Shown here: positions 1 through 7,182 of the stretch, in pieces
Position numbering within the stretch: the first letter of the stretch is position 1
How the letters are laid out: each line of letters begins with the position of its first letter
NCBI GenBank assembly: GCA_026389695.1
Contig: JAPLHI010000043.1
Span: forward strand, 1-9,666
Length of the DNA: 9,666 nt
From: Chloroflexota bacterium
GTDB lineage: Bacteria; Chloroflexota; Dehalococcoidia; GIF9; UBA5629
Direction: 5' to 3'
Position numbers and translations under genes: made by a program
The notes under the pieces: generated by a model
Database searches by the model: none
Seen by the model: the letters and a program-made list of their open reading frames with translations, nothing else
Told to the model about the DNA's origin: nothing

Positions 1-1868
1 ATGTCAGGGCAATCTGGTTTAACCAGCCATATCTCGCCAAACAGTTTCGCACCAATTCCACAATCGTGTTAAGCGGCAAGGTCAGTGAGTTCAATTATGT
101 TAAAGTGTTTGAGAATCCTGAGTGGGAGCTTCTTGAAGATAAAGAGCTGGTTCATACGGCAAGGCTGGTTCCGGTGTATCCGCTTACTCACGGCCTGTAT
201 CCACGCCAGCTAAGGACTATCATTAAACGCGCCGTCGATTCTTACGCACGTGGTATCGTTGATTTTTTACCGCCTGATATCGCCGGCAGGTGTGGATTAA
301 TGAAGCTGCCTGACGCGATTATCAAAGCCCATTTTCCCGATGACTACGCAATTCAACAGAGGGCAAGGAAGCGTCTCGCCTTCGATGAACTTTTTCTACT
401 GCAGCTTGGAGTGCTGGGGAGAAAGCGCGAATGGCAGGAGGATCAACCAGGAAACAAGTTTAATCTGAACACAGAGCAAATAGATAGATTCATTGCTTCG
501 CTTCCCTTTTCGTTAACCTCTGCGCAGCAACGAGTTGAAAAAGAGATAGTTAGCGATTTACGCAGAGATGTACCCATGTCGCGTTTACTGCAGGGAGATG
601 TGGGAAGCGGTAAGACGGTTGTAGCCACACTGGCTTTATTAATGGCGGTGGAAAGCGGGTGTCAAGGCGCTCTTATGGCACCCACCGAGATTTTAGCTGA
701 ACAGCATTTTGCTACACTGCACAAGCTTATCTCCGCTGTCAGCACCAGCGTATCACGTGACGCGGAGATATATTGCTTTGACGGTTTTCTGCCGCGCGGT
801 TTGAAAGTCGCGCTGCTTACCGGCAGTACAAAGCAAAAGGATAAGACGAGATTGCATAGAGCAGTAAAAGACGGAGATATCGATATTGTAATCGGAACGC
901 ACGCGCTAATTCAGAAAAATGTGGATTTTAACAGGCTCGGCCTGGCTGTGATTGATGAACAGCATAGGTTCGGTGTTTTACAGCGCTCAGCGTTAAGGCA
1001 AAAAGGATTTAACCCGCATCTTCTTGTCATGACTGCCACTCCCATACCGCGCACCCTGGCTATGACCTTATATGGAGATCTGGATGTTTCCACTATAGAT
1101 GAAATGCCGCCCGGCAGGCATATTATCAAAACCCGGTGGATAAAGCAGCAGGACAGGGAAAAAGCGTATAATTTTATACGTAAGCAAGTTACTGAGTGCC
1201 GGCAGGCTTTTGTTATCTGCCCGCTGATAGAAGAATCTGAAAACCTGGAAGTACGGGCGGCGGTCGCAGAATACCAGCGTTTGTCCAGTGATATATTTCC
1301 CGATCTGAAATTGGGATTACTTCACGGAAAAATGAAGCCGGCGGAAAAAGAGCTTGTCATGCACGGTTTTAAAGGTGGAAAACTCGATATTTTGATCTCT
1401 ACTTCCGTCGTGGAAGTTGGCATTGATGTTCCCAATGCTACCGTCATGCTGGTTGAAGCAGCCGATAGATTCGGACTGTCTCAGCTTCATCAATTTCGCG
1501 GTAGGGTTGGCAGGGGGGAAAAGCAAAGCTATTGCCTGCTTTTAGCCGAAAATCCTTCGGAGTATGGGCAGGAACGGCTTAAAGCTATCGAAGAAATTAA
1601 CGATGGCTTTTTGCTGGCAGAAAAAGATCTCGAACTGCGTGGGCCGGGTGAATTTTTCGGTACCAGGCAAAGCGGCCTGCCCGACCTGAAAATGGCAAAA
1701 TTGTCCGACACTCCATTACTGGAAATGGCAAGAAAAGAAGCTAAATTATTATTTGAAAAGGATCCGAAATTAACCAGGCTGGAATATCGGCCGCTTTTCC
1801 GGGAACTCAACAGAATCTTGCAAAAAAGTATAGAAAACAATAAAAATAGTTGTTCTTCTTATTACTAA
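1..1868 (+). CDS. recG: ATP-dependent DNA helicase RecG (5' end missing)
   Basis: RecG is a double-stranded DNA translocase that remodels stalled replication forks and Holliday junctions. The reading frame is open to the left edge (first full codon at base 3), so the GTG at 66 is not the true start; about 621 residues are visible and an N-terminal part is missing, since family members run about 680-820 residues. The residues before 66 (WFNQPYLAK) match the end of the wedge domain. Helicase motifs follow in order: Walker A GDVGSGKT at 594-617, APTEILAEQH near 681-710, DEQH box at 954-965, TATP at 1032-1043, and motif VI QFRGRVGRG at 1491-1517. The DEQH box, 'PIPRTLAMTLYGDLDVS' and the C-terminal 'LRGPGEFFGTRQSG' are RecG hallmarks and separate it from Mfd. 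An insertion of about 19 residues relative to E. coli RecG lies after AEQH (about 738-794). The gene ends in a polar, serine/tyrosine-rich tail. Confidence 0.97.
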   Translation, partial: VRAIWFNQPYLAKQFRTNSTIVLSGKVSEFNYVKVFENPEWELLEDKELVHTARLVPVYPLTHGLYPRQLRTIIKRAVDSYARGIVDFLPPDIAGRCGLMKLPDAIIKAHFPDDYAIQQRARKRLAFDELFLLQLGVLGRKREWQEDQPGNKFNLNTEQIDRFIASLPFSLTSAQQRVEKEIVSDLRRDVPMSRLLQGDVGSGKTVVATLALLMAVESGCQGALMAPTEILAEQHFATLHKLISAVSTSVSRDAEIYCFDGFLPRGLKVALLTGSTKQKDKTRLHRAVKDGDIDIVIGTHALIQKNVDFNRLGLAVIDEQHRFGVLQRSALRQKGFNPHLLVMTATPIPRTLAMTLYGDLDVSTIDEMPPGRHIIKTRWIKQQDREKAYNFIRKQVTECRQAFVICPLIEESENLEVRAAVAEYQRLSSDIFPDLKLGLLHGKMKPAEKELVMHGFKGGKLDILISTSVVEVGIDVPNATVMLVEAADRFGLSQLHQFRGRVGRGEKQSYCLLLAENPSEYGQERLKAIEEINDGFLLAEKDLELRGPGEFFGTRQSGLPDLKMAKLSDTPLLEMARKEAKLLFEKDPKLTRLEYRPLFRELNRILQKSIENNKNSCSSYY

Positions 1869-1887
1869 TTGGGTAAATTAGTATAAT
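1859..1887 (+). promoter_or_regulatory. Candidate argS promoter
   Basis: A perfect -10 hexamer TATAAT lies at 1882-1887, 22 bases before the first argS ATG. The hexamer 17 bases upstream (TTATTA, 1859-1864) is a poor -35, and there is no TG extension, so strength is uncertain. It would let argS-trpS be transcribed independently of recG. Its -10 overlaps an inverted repeat at 1863-1883. Confidence 0.45.
1863..1883. repeat. 8-bp perfect inverted repeat over the recG stop and argS -10
   Basis: TACTAATT (1863-1870) is followed by a 5-base spacer (GGGTA) and its exact reverse complement AATTAGTA (1876-1883). The left arm contains the recG stop codon and the right arm runs into the TATAAT at 1882. 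With mostly A-T pairs and no following U-run it is not a good intrinsic terminator; an operator-like site is the alternative. Confidence 0.5.
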
Positions 1888-1912
1888 AATGTGTTCAATA
1901 TAGAGGGAAATG

Positions 1913-3571
1913 ATGTCATTTCATAAAAAACTGGCTACAGCATTGGAGCAGGCCCTGGAGCAGGCACAGCAAAAAGGGCTGATCGTTACCGCGAATCTAC
2001 CTGAGATCACCATTGAACGTCCGGCTAAGCCGGAGAACGGTGATTATGCGTCCAGCCTCCCGCTCAAGCTGGCAAGGGTCATCGGAATGCGTCCTATGGA
2101 AATAGCCGATGCCATATTGAAAAACCTGCCGTCCATAGAAAATATAGAGAAAATCGACGTGGCGCCGCCGGGTTTTATTAATTTTACGATTAGTAGAAAA
2201 TGGCTGTGCGGACAGGTGGATATTGCTTGTAAAACGGGGGAATCATACGGGGACACCGATCTGGATCATAAATCAGTTCAAATCGAATTTGTCAGCGTTA
2301 ACCCCACCGGCCCGCTGCATGTCGGGCACGGGCGTGGAGCGGTACTGGGAAGCACGCTGGCAAATGTCTTAAGATCGGCCGGTTACAGGGTCAGCACCGA
2401 GTACTATATCAATGATGCCGGTAGCCAGCTTGATGCTTTTTACCGCTCTCTCTTTGCACGCTACCGGCAATGCCTCGGCGAAGAAGCGGAATTGCCTGAG
2501 AACGGTTATCACGGCAATTACATGATAGATTTTGCCAGACAGATTGTCGAAGTTCACAAAGATAAGTACCTCAAAATGCCGCCCGATGAAGCTGTGCAAG
2601 AAATCGGCGGCATCGGCATACAAATGGTTATGCAGAAACTGAAGGAAGATCTTGAGAAGCTGGGTGTGAAATTCGATGTCTGGTTCAGTGAACTGAGCCT
2701 GTTTCAGAATGGTCAATTTGATAAAACTATGACCATGCTGCGTGAAGGTTCCTTCGTGACGGAGCGTGAGAACGCTGTCTGGTTCGCCTCGTCAACGCTT
2801 GGCGATGACAGGGATAACGTTTTGATCAGGACCGACGGAACACCTACCTACTTTGCTTCCGATATTGCCTACCATTACAACAAGTTTGTCGAAAGAAAAT
2901 TCGATACCGTGATTGATATCTGGGGTGCTGACCATCAGGGGCATGTTTCACGCATGAAGGCAGTGATGAATGCCATGGAAATCAACCCGGACAGGCTGAC
3001 CATCATCATAACTCAGCTCGTTACCCTGCGGCGCGGTCAGGAAATAGTCAGGGTTTCCAAGCGAAGCGGCGACCTGATTACCCTGCGTGAAGTGATGGAT
3101 GAAGTGGGGGCGGATGCCTGCCGCTTTGTCTTCCTCTCCCGGTCGGCGGACAGCCAGATGGATTTTGATCTGGAATTGGCTATCAAGCAATCGGCGGATA
3201 ATCCGGTGTATTACGTACAGTATGCACACGCGCGTATCTGCAGCATACTCAAAAACGCGCTGGAAAAAGGGATCGATTTCAGTAAGGGCGATACCAGTTT
3301 ACTTAAGCTGGAACCTGAACTGACCTTAATACGAAATATGGTGAAAATCTCCGAAGTCATTGAAACTGTAGCCACCGGCCTGGAACCCCATCATTTGCCG
3401 TTTTATGCGCAGGAACTGGCCACGGTATTTCATTCTTTTTACAAGCAGTGCAGGGTTATTTCAGATGATGATGCTCTTACCAGGTCGCGTTTGAAATTGG
3501 TCAAGGCGGCTCAGATCGTGCTCGCCAAGACCCTGCACCTCATGGGAATGACAGCTCCGGAAAGCATGTAA
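1913..3571 (+). CDS. argS: Arginyl-tRNA synthetase
   Basis: This class I aminoacyl-tRNA synthetase charges tRNA-Arg with arginine. The product is about 552 residues, normal for bacterial ArgS. From the ATG at 1913 it shows an N-terminal Add1-like tRNA-binding domain (about 1-110), the HIGH-type motif HVGH at 136-139 within NPTGPLHVGHGRGA, the catalytic core with IWGADHQGH (about 336-344), the degenerate KMSKS-type loop VSKRSG at 381-386, and a helical anticodon-binding DALR domain to the end. Two adjacent ATGs exist (1910 and 1913). The GAGGG ribosome site at 1903-1907 is only 2 bases from the first and 5 from the second, so 1913 is preferred; starting at 1910 adds one Met. The C-terminus reads PESM where most bacterial ArgS end in a PERM-like sequence. 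The N-terminus carries a tandem LEQA LEQA. recG lies 44 bases upstream and trpS 62 bases downstream. Confidence 0.97.
   Translation: MSFHKKLATALEQALEQAQQKGLIVTANLPEITIERPAKPENGDYASSLPLKLARVIGMRPMEIADAILKNLPSIENIEKIDVAPPGFINFTISRKWLCGQVDIACKTGESYGDTDLDHKSVQIEFVSVNPTGPLHVGHGRGAVLGSTLANVLRSAGYRVSTEYYINDAGSQLDAFYRSLFARYRQCLGEEAELPENGYHGNYMIDFARQIVEVHKDKYLKMPPDEAVQEIGGIGIQMVMQKLKEDLEKLGVKFDVWFSELSLFQNGQFDKTMTMLREGSFVTERENAVWFASSTLGDDRDNVLIRTDGTPTYFASDIAYHYNKFVERKFDTVIDIWGADHQGHVSRMKAVMNAMEINPDRLTIIITQLVTLRRGQEIVRVSKRSGDLITLREVMDEVGADACRFVFLSRSADSQMDFDLELAIKQSADNPVYYVQYAHARICSILKNALEKGIDFSKGDTSLLKLEPELTLIRNMVKISEVIETVATGLEPHHLPFYAQELATVFHSFYKQCRVISDDDALTRSRLKLVKAAQIVLAKTLHLMGMTAPESM
1943..1966 (+). 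repeat. 12-bp tandem duplication inside argS (LEQA x2)
   Basis: Two adjacent 12-base units at 1943-1954 and 1955-1966 share GGAGCAGGC-type sequence and differ at only two positions (first and last base). They encode LEQA-LEQA in the N-terminal helix of ArgS. The near identity at DNA level suggests a small in-frame tandem duplication, though a repeated heptad-like helix would also look so. Confidence 0.6.
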
Positions 3572-3593
3572 GCTCGCGTGGCTGTATTCCGTT

Positions 3594-3622
3594 TTGTAGC
3601 TGCGAAATTTTTGTGTTAAACT
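3594..3622 (+). promoter_or_regulatory. Weak candidate trpS promoter
   Basis: TTGTAG (3594-3599) and TAAACT (3617-3622) are 17 bases apart, with about 3/6 and 4/6 consensus matches. The implied start of transcription is near 3629, only about 5 bases before the trpS ATG at 3634, which itself lacks a ribosome site. The elements are weak, and read-through from argS is an equally good explanation. Confidence 0.2.
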
Positions 3623-3633
3623 TTTGCCTTGTT

Positions 3634-4614
3634 ATGAAACAGAGAGTATTTTCAGGCGCCCGTCCCACAGGAAGACAGCATATTGGCAATTATCTCGGTG
3701 CCATACAGAACTATGTTGATCTGCAGGATAAATACGATTGTATCTACTGCATCGTTGACATACATGCGTTAACCACACTGGAAAGCACTTCCGAGCTTCA
3801 GCAAAATATATTTGAAATGATGCTTGACTGGCTGGCCGCCGGTCTCGATCCCAAGAAGAGCATTATATTCGTGCAGTCGCATGTTACTGAAGTAACCGAA
3901 CTGTTCACTTTTTTGGGCATGCTTACCCCGCTGGGATGGCTGTTAAGGGTACCCACGTTTAAAGAAAAGGCCCGCATGCAGCCGCAAAATGTTAATTACG
4001 GGCTGGTGGGCTACCCGGTGCTTATGGCCGCGGACATTATCCTGTATAAGACCAATGTCGTGCCCGTCGGTGAAGACCAGTTGCCGCACCTTGAGATGAC
4101 GCGGGAGATCGTGCGCCGTTTCAACTCCATATTCGGTGAGACGTTCCCGGAGCCTCAGGCCAAGCTCACCTCTTTCCCCATGGTTCTGGGCTTGAACGGC
4201 GGTCAGAAGATGGGTAAATCGTACAACAATCATATCGAGCTGGCGGCTACACCTGAGGAAACCCTGGAACGGGTCAGGACAGCCGTGACGGACCCTGCCC
4301 GTCAGCGGAGAAATGATCCCGGGCATCCTGAAGTCTGCAACGTATTTACGTTGCACGGCTATTTCAACCCGGGGCGTACTGAGGAGATCGCCGCTCAATG
4401 TAAAGTAGCTGGCATCGGCTGTGTGGACTGTAAAAAAATATTAGCCGGGGGTATCAACTCTGCGCTCAAAGATTTCCGGGAACGCAGACATGCCCTGGAA
4501 CAGGATCCCGATCATATCTATGATGTGCTGGCCGACGGCGCCAAACGCGCTCAGTCCATAGCCCGAAAGACCATCACCGAAGTAAAAGCAAAAATGGGCC
4601 TTATCCGTGCCTGA
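3634..4614 (+). CDS. trpS: Tryptophanyl-tRNA synthetase, probable [4Fe-4S] type
   Basis: This class Ic synthetase charges tRNA-Trp. The 326-residue product begins MKQRVFSGARPTG, the usual TrpS start, so ATG 3634 is preferred over the in-frame GTG at 3613, which would add seven hydrophobic residues with no ribosome site. Visible motifs are HIGN at 16-19, GYPVLMAADIILYK with VPVGEDQ (about 126-149) in the Rossmann core, and KMGKS at 192-196 in place of the common KMSKS. Four cysteines at 235, 256, 263 and 266 form C-x20-C-x6-C-x2-C. This closely resembles the C-x22-C-x6-C-x2-C set that holds a [4Fe-4S] cluster near the anticodon-binding region in Thermotoga maritima TrpRS. No clear ribosome site precedes the ATG. 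The stop overlaps the GTG start of the downstream phosphatase gene by 8 bases, implying cotranscription. Confidence 0.96.
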   Translation: MKQRVFSGARPTGRQHIGNYLGAIQNYVDLQDKYDCIYCIVDIHALTTLESTSELQQNIFEMMLDWLAAGLDPKKSIIFVQSHVTEVTELFTFLGMLTPLGWLLRVPTFKEKARMQPQNVNYGLVGYPVLMAADIILYKTNVVPVGEDQLPHLEMTREIVRRFNSIFGETFPEPQAKLTSFPMVLGLNGGQKMGKSYNNHIELAATPEETLERVRTAVTDPARQRRNDPGHPEVCNVFTLHGYFNPGRTEEIAAQCKVAGIGCVDCKKILAGGINSALKDFRERRHALEQDPDHIYDVLADGAKRAQSIARKTITEVKAKMGLIRA

Positions 4615-5419
4615 TAAATCCGCCGATAGACTGCCGTCTTCGTTAAACGGCAAAGGCCCTGGCGAAGTGGCCGGATTTGCAGCCAGGGAAGCCGGCAAAA
4701 TTCTGCTTAACCGTCTGCACAAGCTTAATCAGGTTCAGGTTAAAGGTAAGAGAAATATCGTAACAGAGGCTGATCTTGCCTCTGAGAAACGGATACTGGA
4801 AATCATCAGGGAAGAGTATCCGCAACACGGAATACTGGCGGAGGAACACGGGGCGGAGGATTCTCAATCCGAGTATGTGTGGATCATCGATCCTCTGGAC
4901 GGCACCAACAATTATTTTCTGGGCATTCCGTATTTTTGTGTGAATATTGCGCTGAGTAAAAATAATGAAGTCGTGCTGGGCGTTACTTATGATCCGGTGA
5001 GGGACGAATTATTCTTTGCGCAAAAGGGAAAGGGCGCCTTTCTGAATAATAAAAAAATCAGTGTATCCAGTGCGGATACGTTGCAGGAAGCTGTGGTAGG
5101 TGTGGATTTAGGTTATCAGGCGGAAAGGAGTGCTGAAATTCTGGATATCATGTCCAGATTATGGCCGCAAATATATTATTTAAGGTTGATGGGTTCTGCG
5201 AGTTTAGGCTTAGCCTATGTTGCCTGCGGAAGATTTAGCCTGTATTTTCACAGGTATTTATATCCCTGGGATACAGCGAGCGGTTTAATCCTGATGAAGG
5301 AAGCCGGCGGCAAAGTGAAAAACTGGTCAGGGAGGATGGCTACCATAAATGACCGGCAGATTATGGCTGCCAATGCGCGAATTCTAAGTGAATTCGAAAA
5401 ATGGCTGAAAAATAAGTAA
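4607..5419 (+). CDS. Inositol-monophosphatase-family phosphatase (SuhB-like)
   Basis: This is a Mg2+-dependent, lithium-sensitive-type phosphatase of the IMPase/FBPase superfamily, cytoplasmic, 270 residues. It shows TEADLASE (53-60), the metal-binding pair E79-E80 in GILAEEHG, motif A WIIDPLDGTNN (92-102, metal ligands D95 and D98), and motif B YPWDTASG (219-226, D222). All expected metal ligands are present. Members act on inositol-1-phosphate, fructose-1,6-bisphosphate, NADP or PAP, and sequence alone does not decide which; SuhB itself also has an rRNA transcription role in E. coli. The GTG start at 4607 overlaps trpS by 8 bases, suggesting translational coupling; no strong ribosome site precedes it, and the GTG at 4669 is a later alternative that would remove the polar N-terminal 20 residues. 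Confidence 0.93.
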   Translation: MPDKSADRLPSSLNGKGPGEVAGFAAREAGKILLNRLHKLNQVQVKGKRNIVTEADLASEKRILEIIREEYPQHGILAEEHGAEDSQSEYVWIIDPLDGTNNYFLGIPYFCVNIALSKNNEVVLGVTYDPVRDELFFAQKGKGAFLNNKKISVSSADTLQEAVVGVDLGYQAERSAEILDIMSRLWPQIYYLRLMGSASLGLAYVACGRFSLYFHRYLYPWDTASGLILMKEAGGKVKNWSGRMATINDRQIMAANARILSEFEKWLKNK

Positions 5420-5425
5420 AAGCTG

Positions 5426-6622
5426 TTATTTAAGACTGGAAAGGAAGCGGCGCATCCGCTTTAACGCCTCTTCGATTTCAGGCATGGATGTAGCATAGCA
5501 ACAGCGTATATAGCCTTCACCGCATTTACCGAATACCGAGCCGGGCACCACCGCCACCTTCTCCTCTTTAAGCAACCTGTCGGCAAATTCTTCCGATGTC
5601 AAGCCGGTTAATTTTATGCATGGGCAGCTATAGAAAGCGCCTCTGGGTTCGAAGCAGGAAAGCCCCATATCCCTGAATCCCTTTACAATGAACCTGCGCC
5701 GTCTGTCATATTCCGTCAGCATGTCCTCCACTTCTTGATTGTTGGTCTCTTTGAGAGCTTCAACGGCAGCCATCTGGGCCATGATCGGAGCGCACATCAT
5801 GGTGTACTGGTGTACTTTAAGGATGGCCTCGGTGATCTCCGGATTGGCTGCCACAAATCCGACCCTCCACCCCGTCATGGCGAATGCCTTGGAGAAACCG
5901 CCGATTAATATAACCCTGTCCTTCATACCGGGTAGGCTGGCAAGGCAGGTGTGCTCAGTATCATAGGTCAGCCGCGCGTAGATTTCATCCGACACGATGA
6001 GCAGATCATGCTTTACGGCCAGTTCAGCTATTTCTACGAGCAACTCCCGCGGCATGACGGCGCCGGTGGGATTGCAAGGAAAGCTCAGCAGTATAGCCTT
6101 GGTCTTTGGGGTAATTTTCTTCTGGATTTCGGCAGGCAATATTTTAAAGTCGTTTATTTCGTATGTGGGGACTGTCACGGGAATACCGCCGGGCAGGGAA
6201 ATACACACAGGATAAGCCACGTAATGCGGGTCTGTGATGATTACTTCATCACCCGGGTCGATCGTTGCTCTAAAAGCAAGGTCTAGCGCTTCACTACTGC
6301 CTGTTGTGATGAGGATCTCGGAATGCGGATCGTAGTTGACATTGTAAAACCTCTGGTGATAGCGGGAGAGAGCTTCCCTGAGCTCGAGAATGCCTCTGTT
6401 GGACGTGTACATGGTAAACCCTTTTTCCAGGGCGAATATACCCGCTTCCCTGATAGGCCACGGCGTCACAAAATCGGGCTCACCCACTCCCAGAGAGATA
6501 GCGCCGTCCATGGAAGCCAGCAGGTCAAAAAATTTGCGTATGCCGGAGGGCGAGATCTCACGCGCCCTCTGTGATATGTAATCACGTTTGATATTGATCT
6601 GTTTTGAACTATCTTGTGGCAT
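5426..6622 (-). CDS. PLP-dependent class I/II aminotransferase
   Basis: This cytoplasmic fold-type I enzyme moves amino groups between an amino acid and a 2-oxo acid. It resembles the aspartate/aromatic aminotransferase branch (AspC/Aro8/PatA-like; ISLGVGEPDF near the N-terminus). The preferred start is the ATG at 6622, because AAGGAGA at 6629-6635 is 6-7 bases away from it; the in-frame TTG at 6628 sits directly against that site. The 398-residue product has N184 (SFPCNPTG), D212 and Y215 (VSDEIY), the Schiff-base lysine K245 in GGFSKAFAMTGWRVG, phosphate-binding R253, and the substrate-carboxylate arginine R373 (GYIRCCYA). All catalytic residues are present. The exact substrate cannot be read from sequence. 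It lies 34 bases after the Lrp/AsnC regulator gene on the same strand, so the pair is probably one transcript. Its stop is 6 bases from the stop of the opposing phosphatase gene. Confidence 0.95.
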   Translation of the reverse strand: MPQDSSKQINIKRDYISQRAREISPSGIRKFFDLLASMDGAISLGVGEPDFVTPWPIREAGIFALEKGFTMYTSNRGILELREALSRYHQRFYNVNYDPHSEILITTGSSEALDLAFRATIDPGDEVIITDPHYVAYPVCISLPGGIPVTVPTYEINDFKILPAEIQKKITPKTKAILLSFPCNPTGAVMPRELLVEIAELAVKHDLLIVSDEIYARLTYDTEHTCLASLPGMKDRVILIGGFSKAFAMTGWRVGFVAANPEITEAILKVHQYTMMCAPIMAQMAAVEALKETNNQEVEDMLTEYDRRRRFIVKGFRDMGLSCFEPRGAFYSCPCIKLTGLTSEEFADRLLKEEKVAVVPGSVFGKCGEGYIRCCYATSMPEIEEALKRMRRFLSSLK

Positions 6623-6628
6623 AGGCAA

Positions 6629-6635
6629 TCTCCTT
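6629..6635 (-). promoter_or_regulatory. Ribosome binding site deciding the aminotransferase start
   Basis: On the minus strand this reads AAGGAGA. The AGGAG core (6630-6634) is 7 bases from the ATG at 6622 but 1 base from the upstream TTG at 6628, so the ATG is the workable start. Confidence 0.7.
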
Positions 6636-6656
6636 AAACCGGAAACGGAGCTCGAT

Positions 6657-7145
6657 TCAGGCTACTACACCCAGCCGCCTGGGTTCGCCTTCATCATCCA
6701 TGATGACGCCGTCTTCCTTATATTTCTTAAGAATGAAGTGTGTCACTGTGCCCTGGACGGTTTCCATGGGAGCCAGTTTTTCAGATACAAATATCGCTAT
6801 CTCCTGCATGGTTTTGCCTGCTACCAGGATGGCCAGATCATAAGTTCCTGAAGCCAGATATACAGATTTTGCCTGGGGGAAGCGGTAAATGCGCTCGGCA
6901 ATGGCGCCGAACCCCGTGTCTCTCTGCGGAACGACTTTGACTTCCACCAGCGCCCAGACCTGCTCCTCACCGAGTTTGGCCCAGTTGATTACCGTTTTGT
7001 ACTTAATGATGGTGCCGTCTTTTTCTGCTTTCTTGATGATTCTCTGAACCTCGTTGGCCGGCACTCCCGTCATCACGGAAATCTGCTCCGCTGTAAGCCT
7101 CGCGTCTTTTTCCAGAGCTTCAAAAACTTTCTTTACGTTTTCCAT
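6657..7145 (-). CDS. Lrp/AsnC-family transcriptional regulator
   Basis: The 162-residue product has the two-domain layout of feast/famine regulators. Residues about 1-50 form a winged helix-turn-helix (LTAEQISVMTGVPANEVQRIIKKAEKDG, recognition helix about 29-41). Residues about 63-140 form the RAM/AsnC ligand-binding domain with its conserved SVYLASGTYDLAILV segment (G100, D103). Such proteins assemble as dimers or octamers and sense amino acids. A strong ribosome site GAGGAG (7151-7156) lies 5 bases before the ATG. The C-terminus has a short acidic then basic tail (about 144-162) beyond the usual domain. The aminotransferase gene follows after 34 bases, which suggests local control of amino-acid metabolism, probably with autoregulation; the effector is unknown. 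Confidence 0.94.
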   Translation of the reverse strand: MENVKKVFEALEKDARLTAEQISVMTGVPANEVQRIIKKAEKDGTIIKYKTVINWAKLGEEQVWALVEVKVVPQRDTGFGAIAERIYRFPQAKSVYLASGTYDLAILVAGKTMQEIAIFVSEKLAPMETVQGTVTHFILKKYKEDGVIMDDEGEPRRLGVVA

Positions 7146-7182
7146 GGCATCTCCTCACACAACCTTTTTGACTGGTGAACCA

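Noticed and set aside
3575..3612. Possible intrinsic terminator between argS and trpS (CGC-GCT against AGC-GCG, then AAATTTTT)
   Set aside because: The stem is broken by an internal loop, the hairpin loop is long, and the T-run is separated from the stem by three A bases.
3613..3633. Upstream GTG start for trpS adding seven residues
   Set aside because: The extra residues are not like known TrpS N-termini, no ribosome site precedes the GTG, and the ATG at 3634 gives the standard MKQRVFSGARPTG beginning.
3943..4398. Open frame of 151 codons opposite trpS
   Set aside because: It lies inside the conserved trpS catalytic core and shows no protein-family features.
5951..6286. Open frame of 111 codons opposite the aminotransferase
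   Set aside because: It lies wholly within a clearly conserved gene on the other strand, has no recognisable motif and no convincing ribosome site.
6623..6628. TTG start for the aminotransferase
   Set aside because: The AGGAG core is only 1 base from the TTG but 7 bases from the ATG at 6622.
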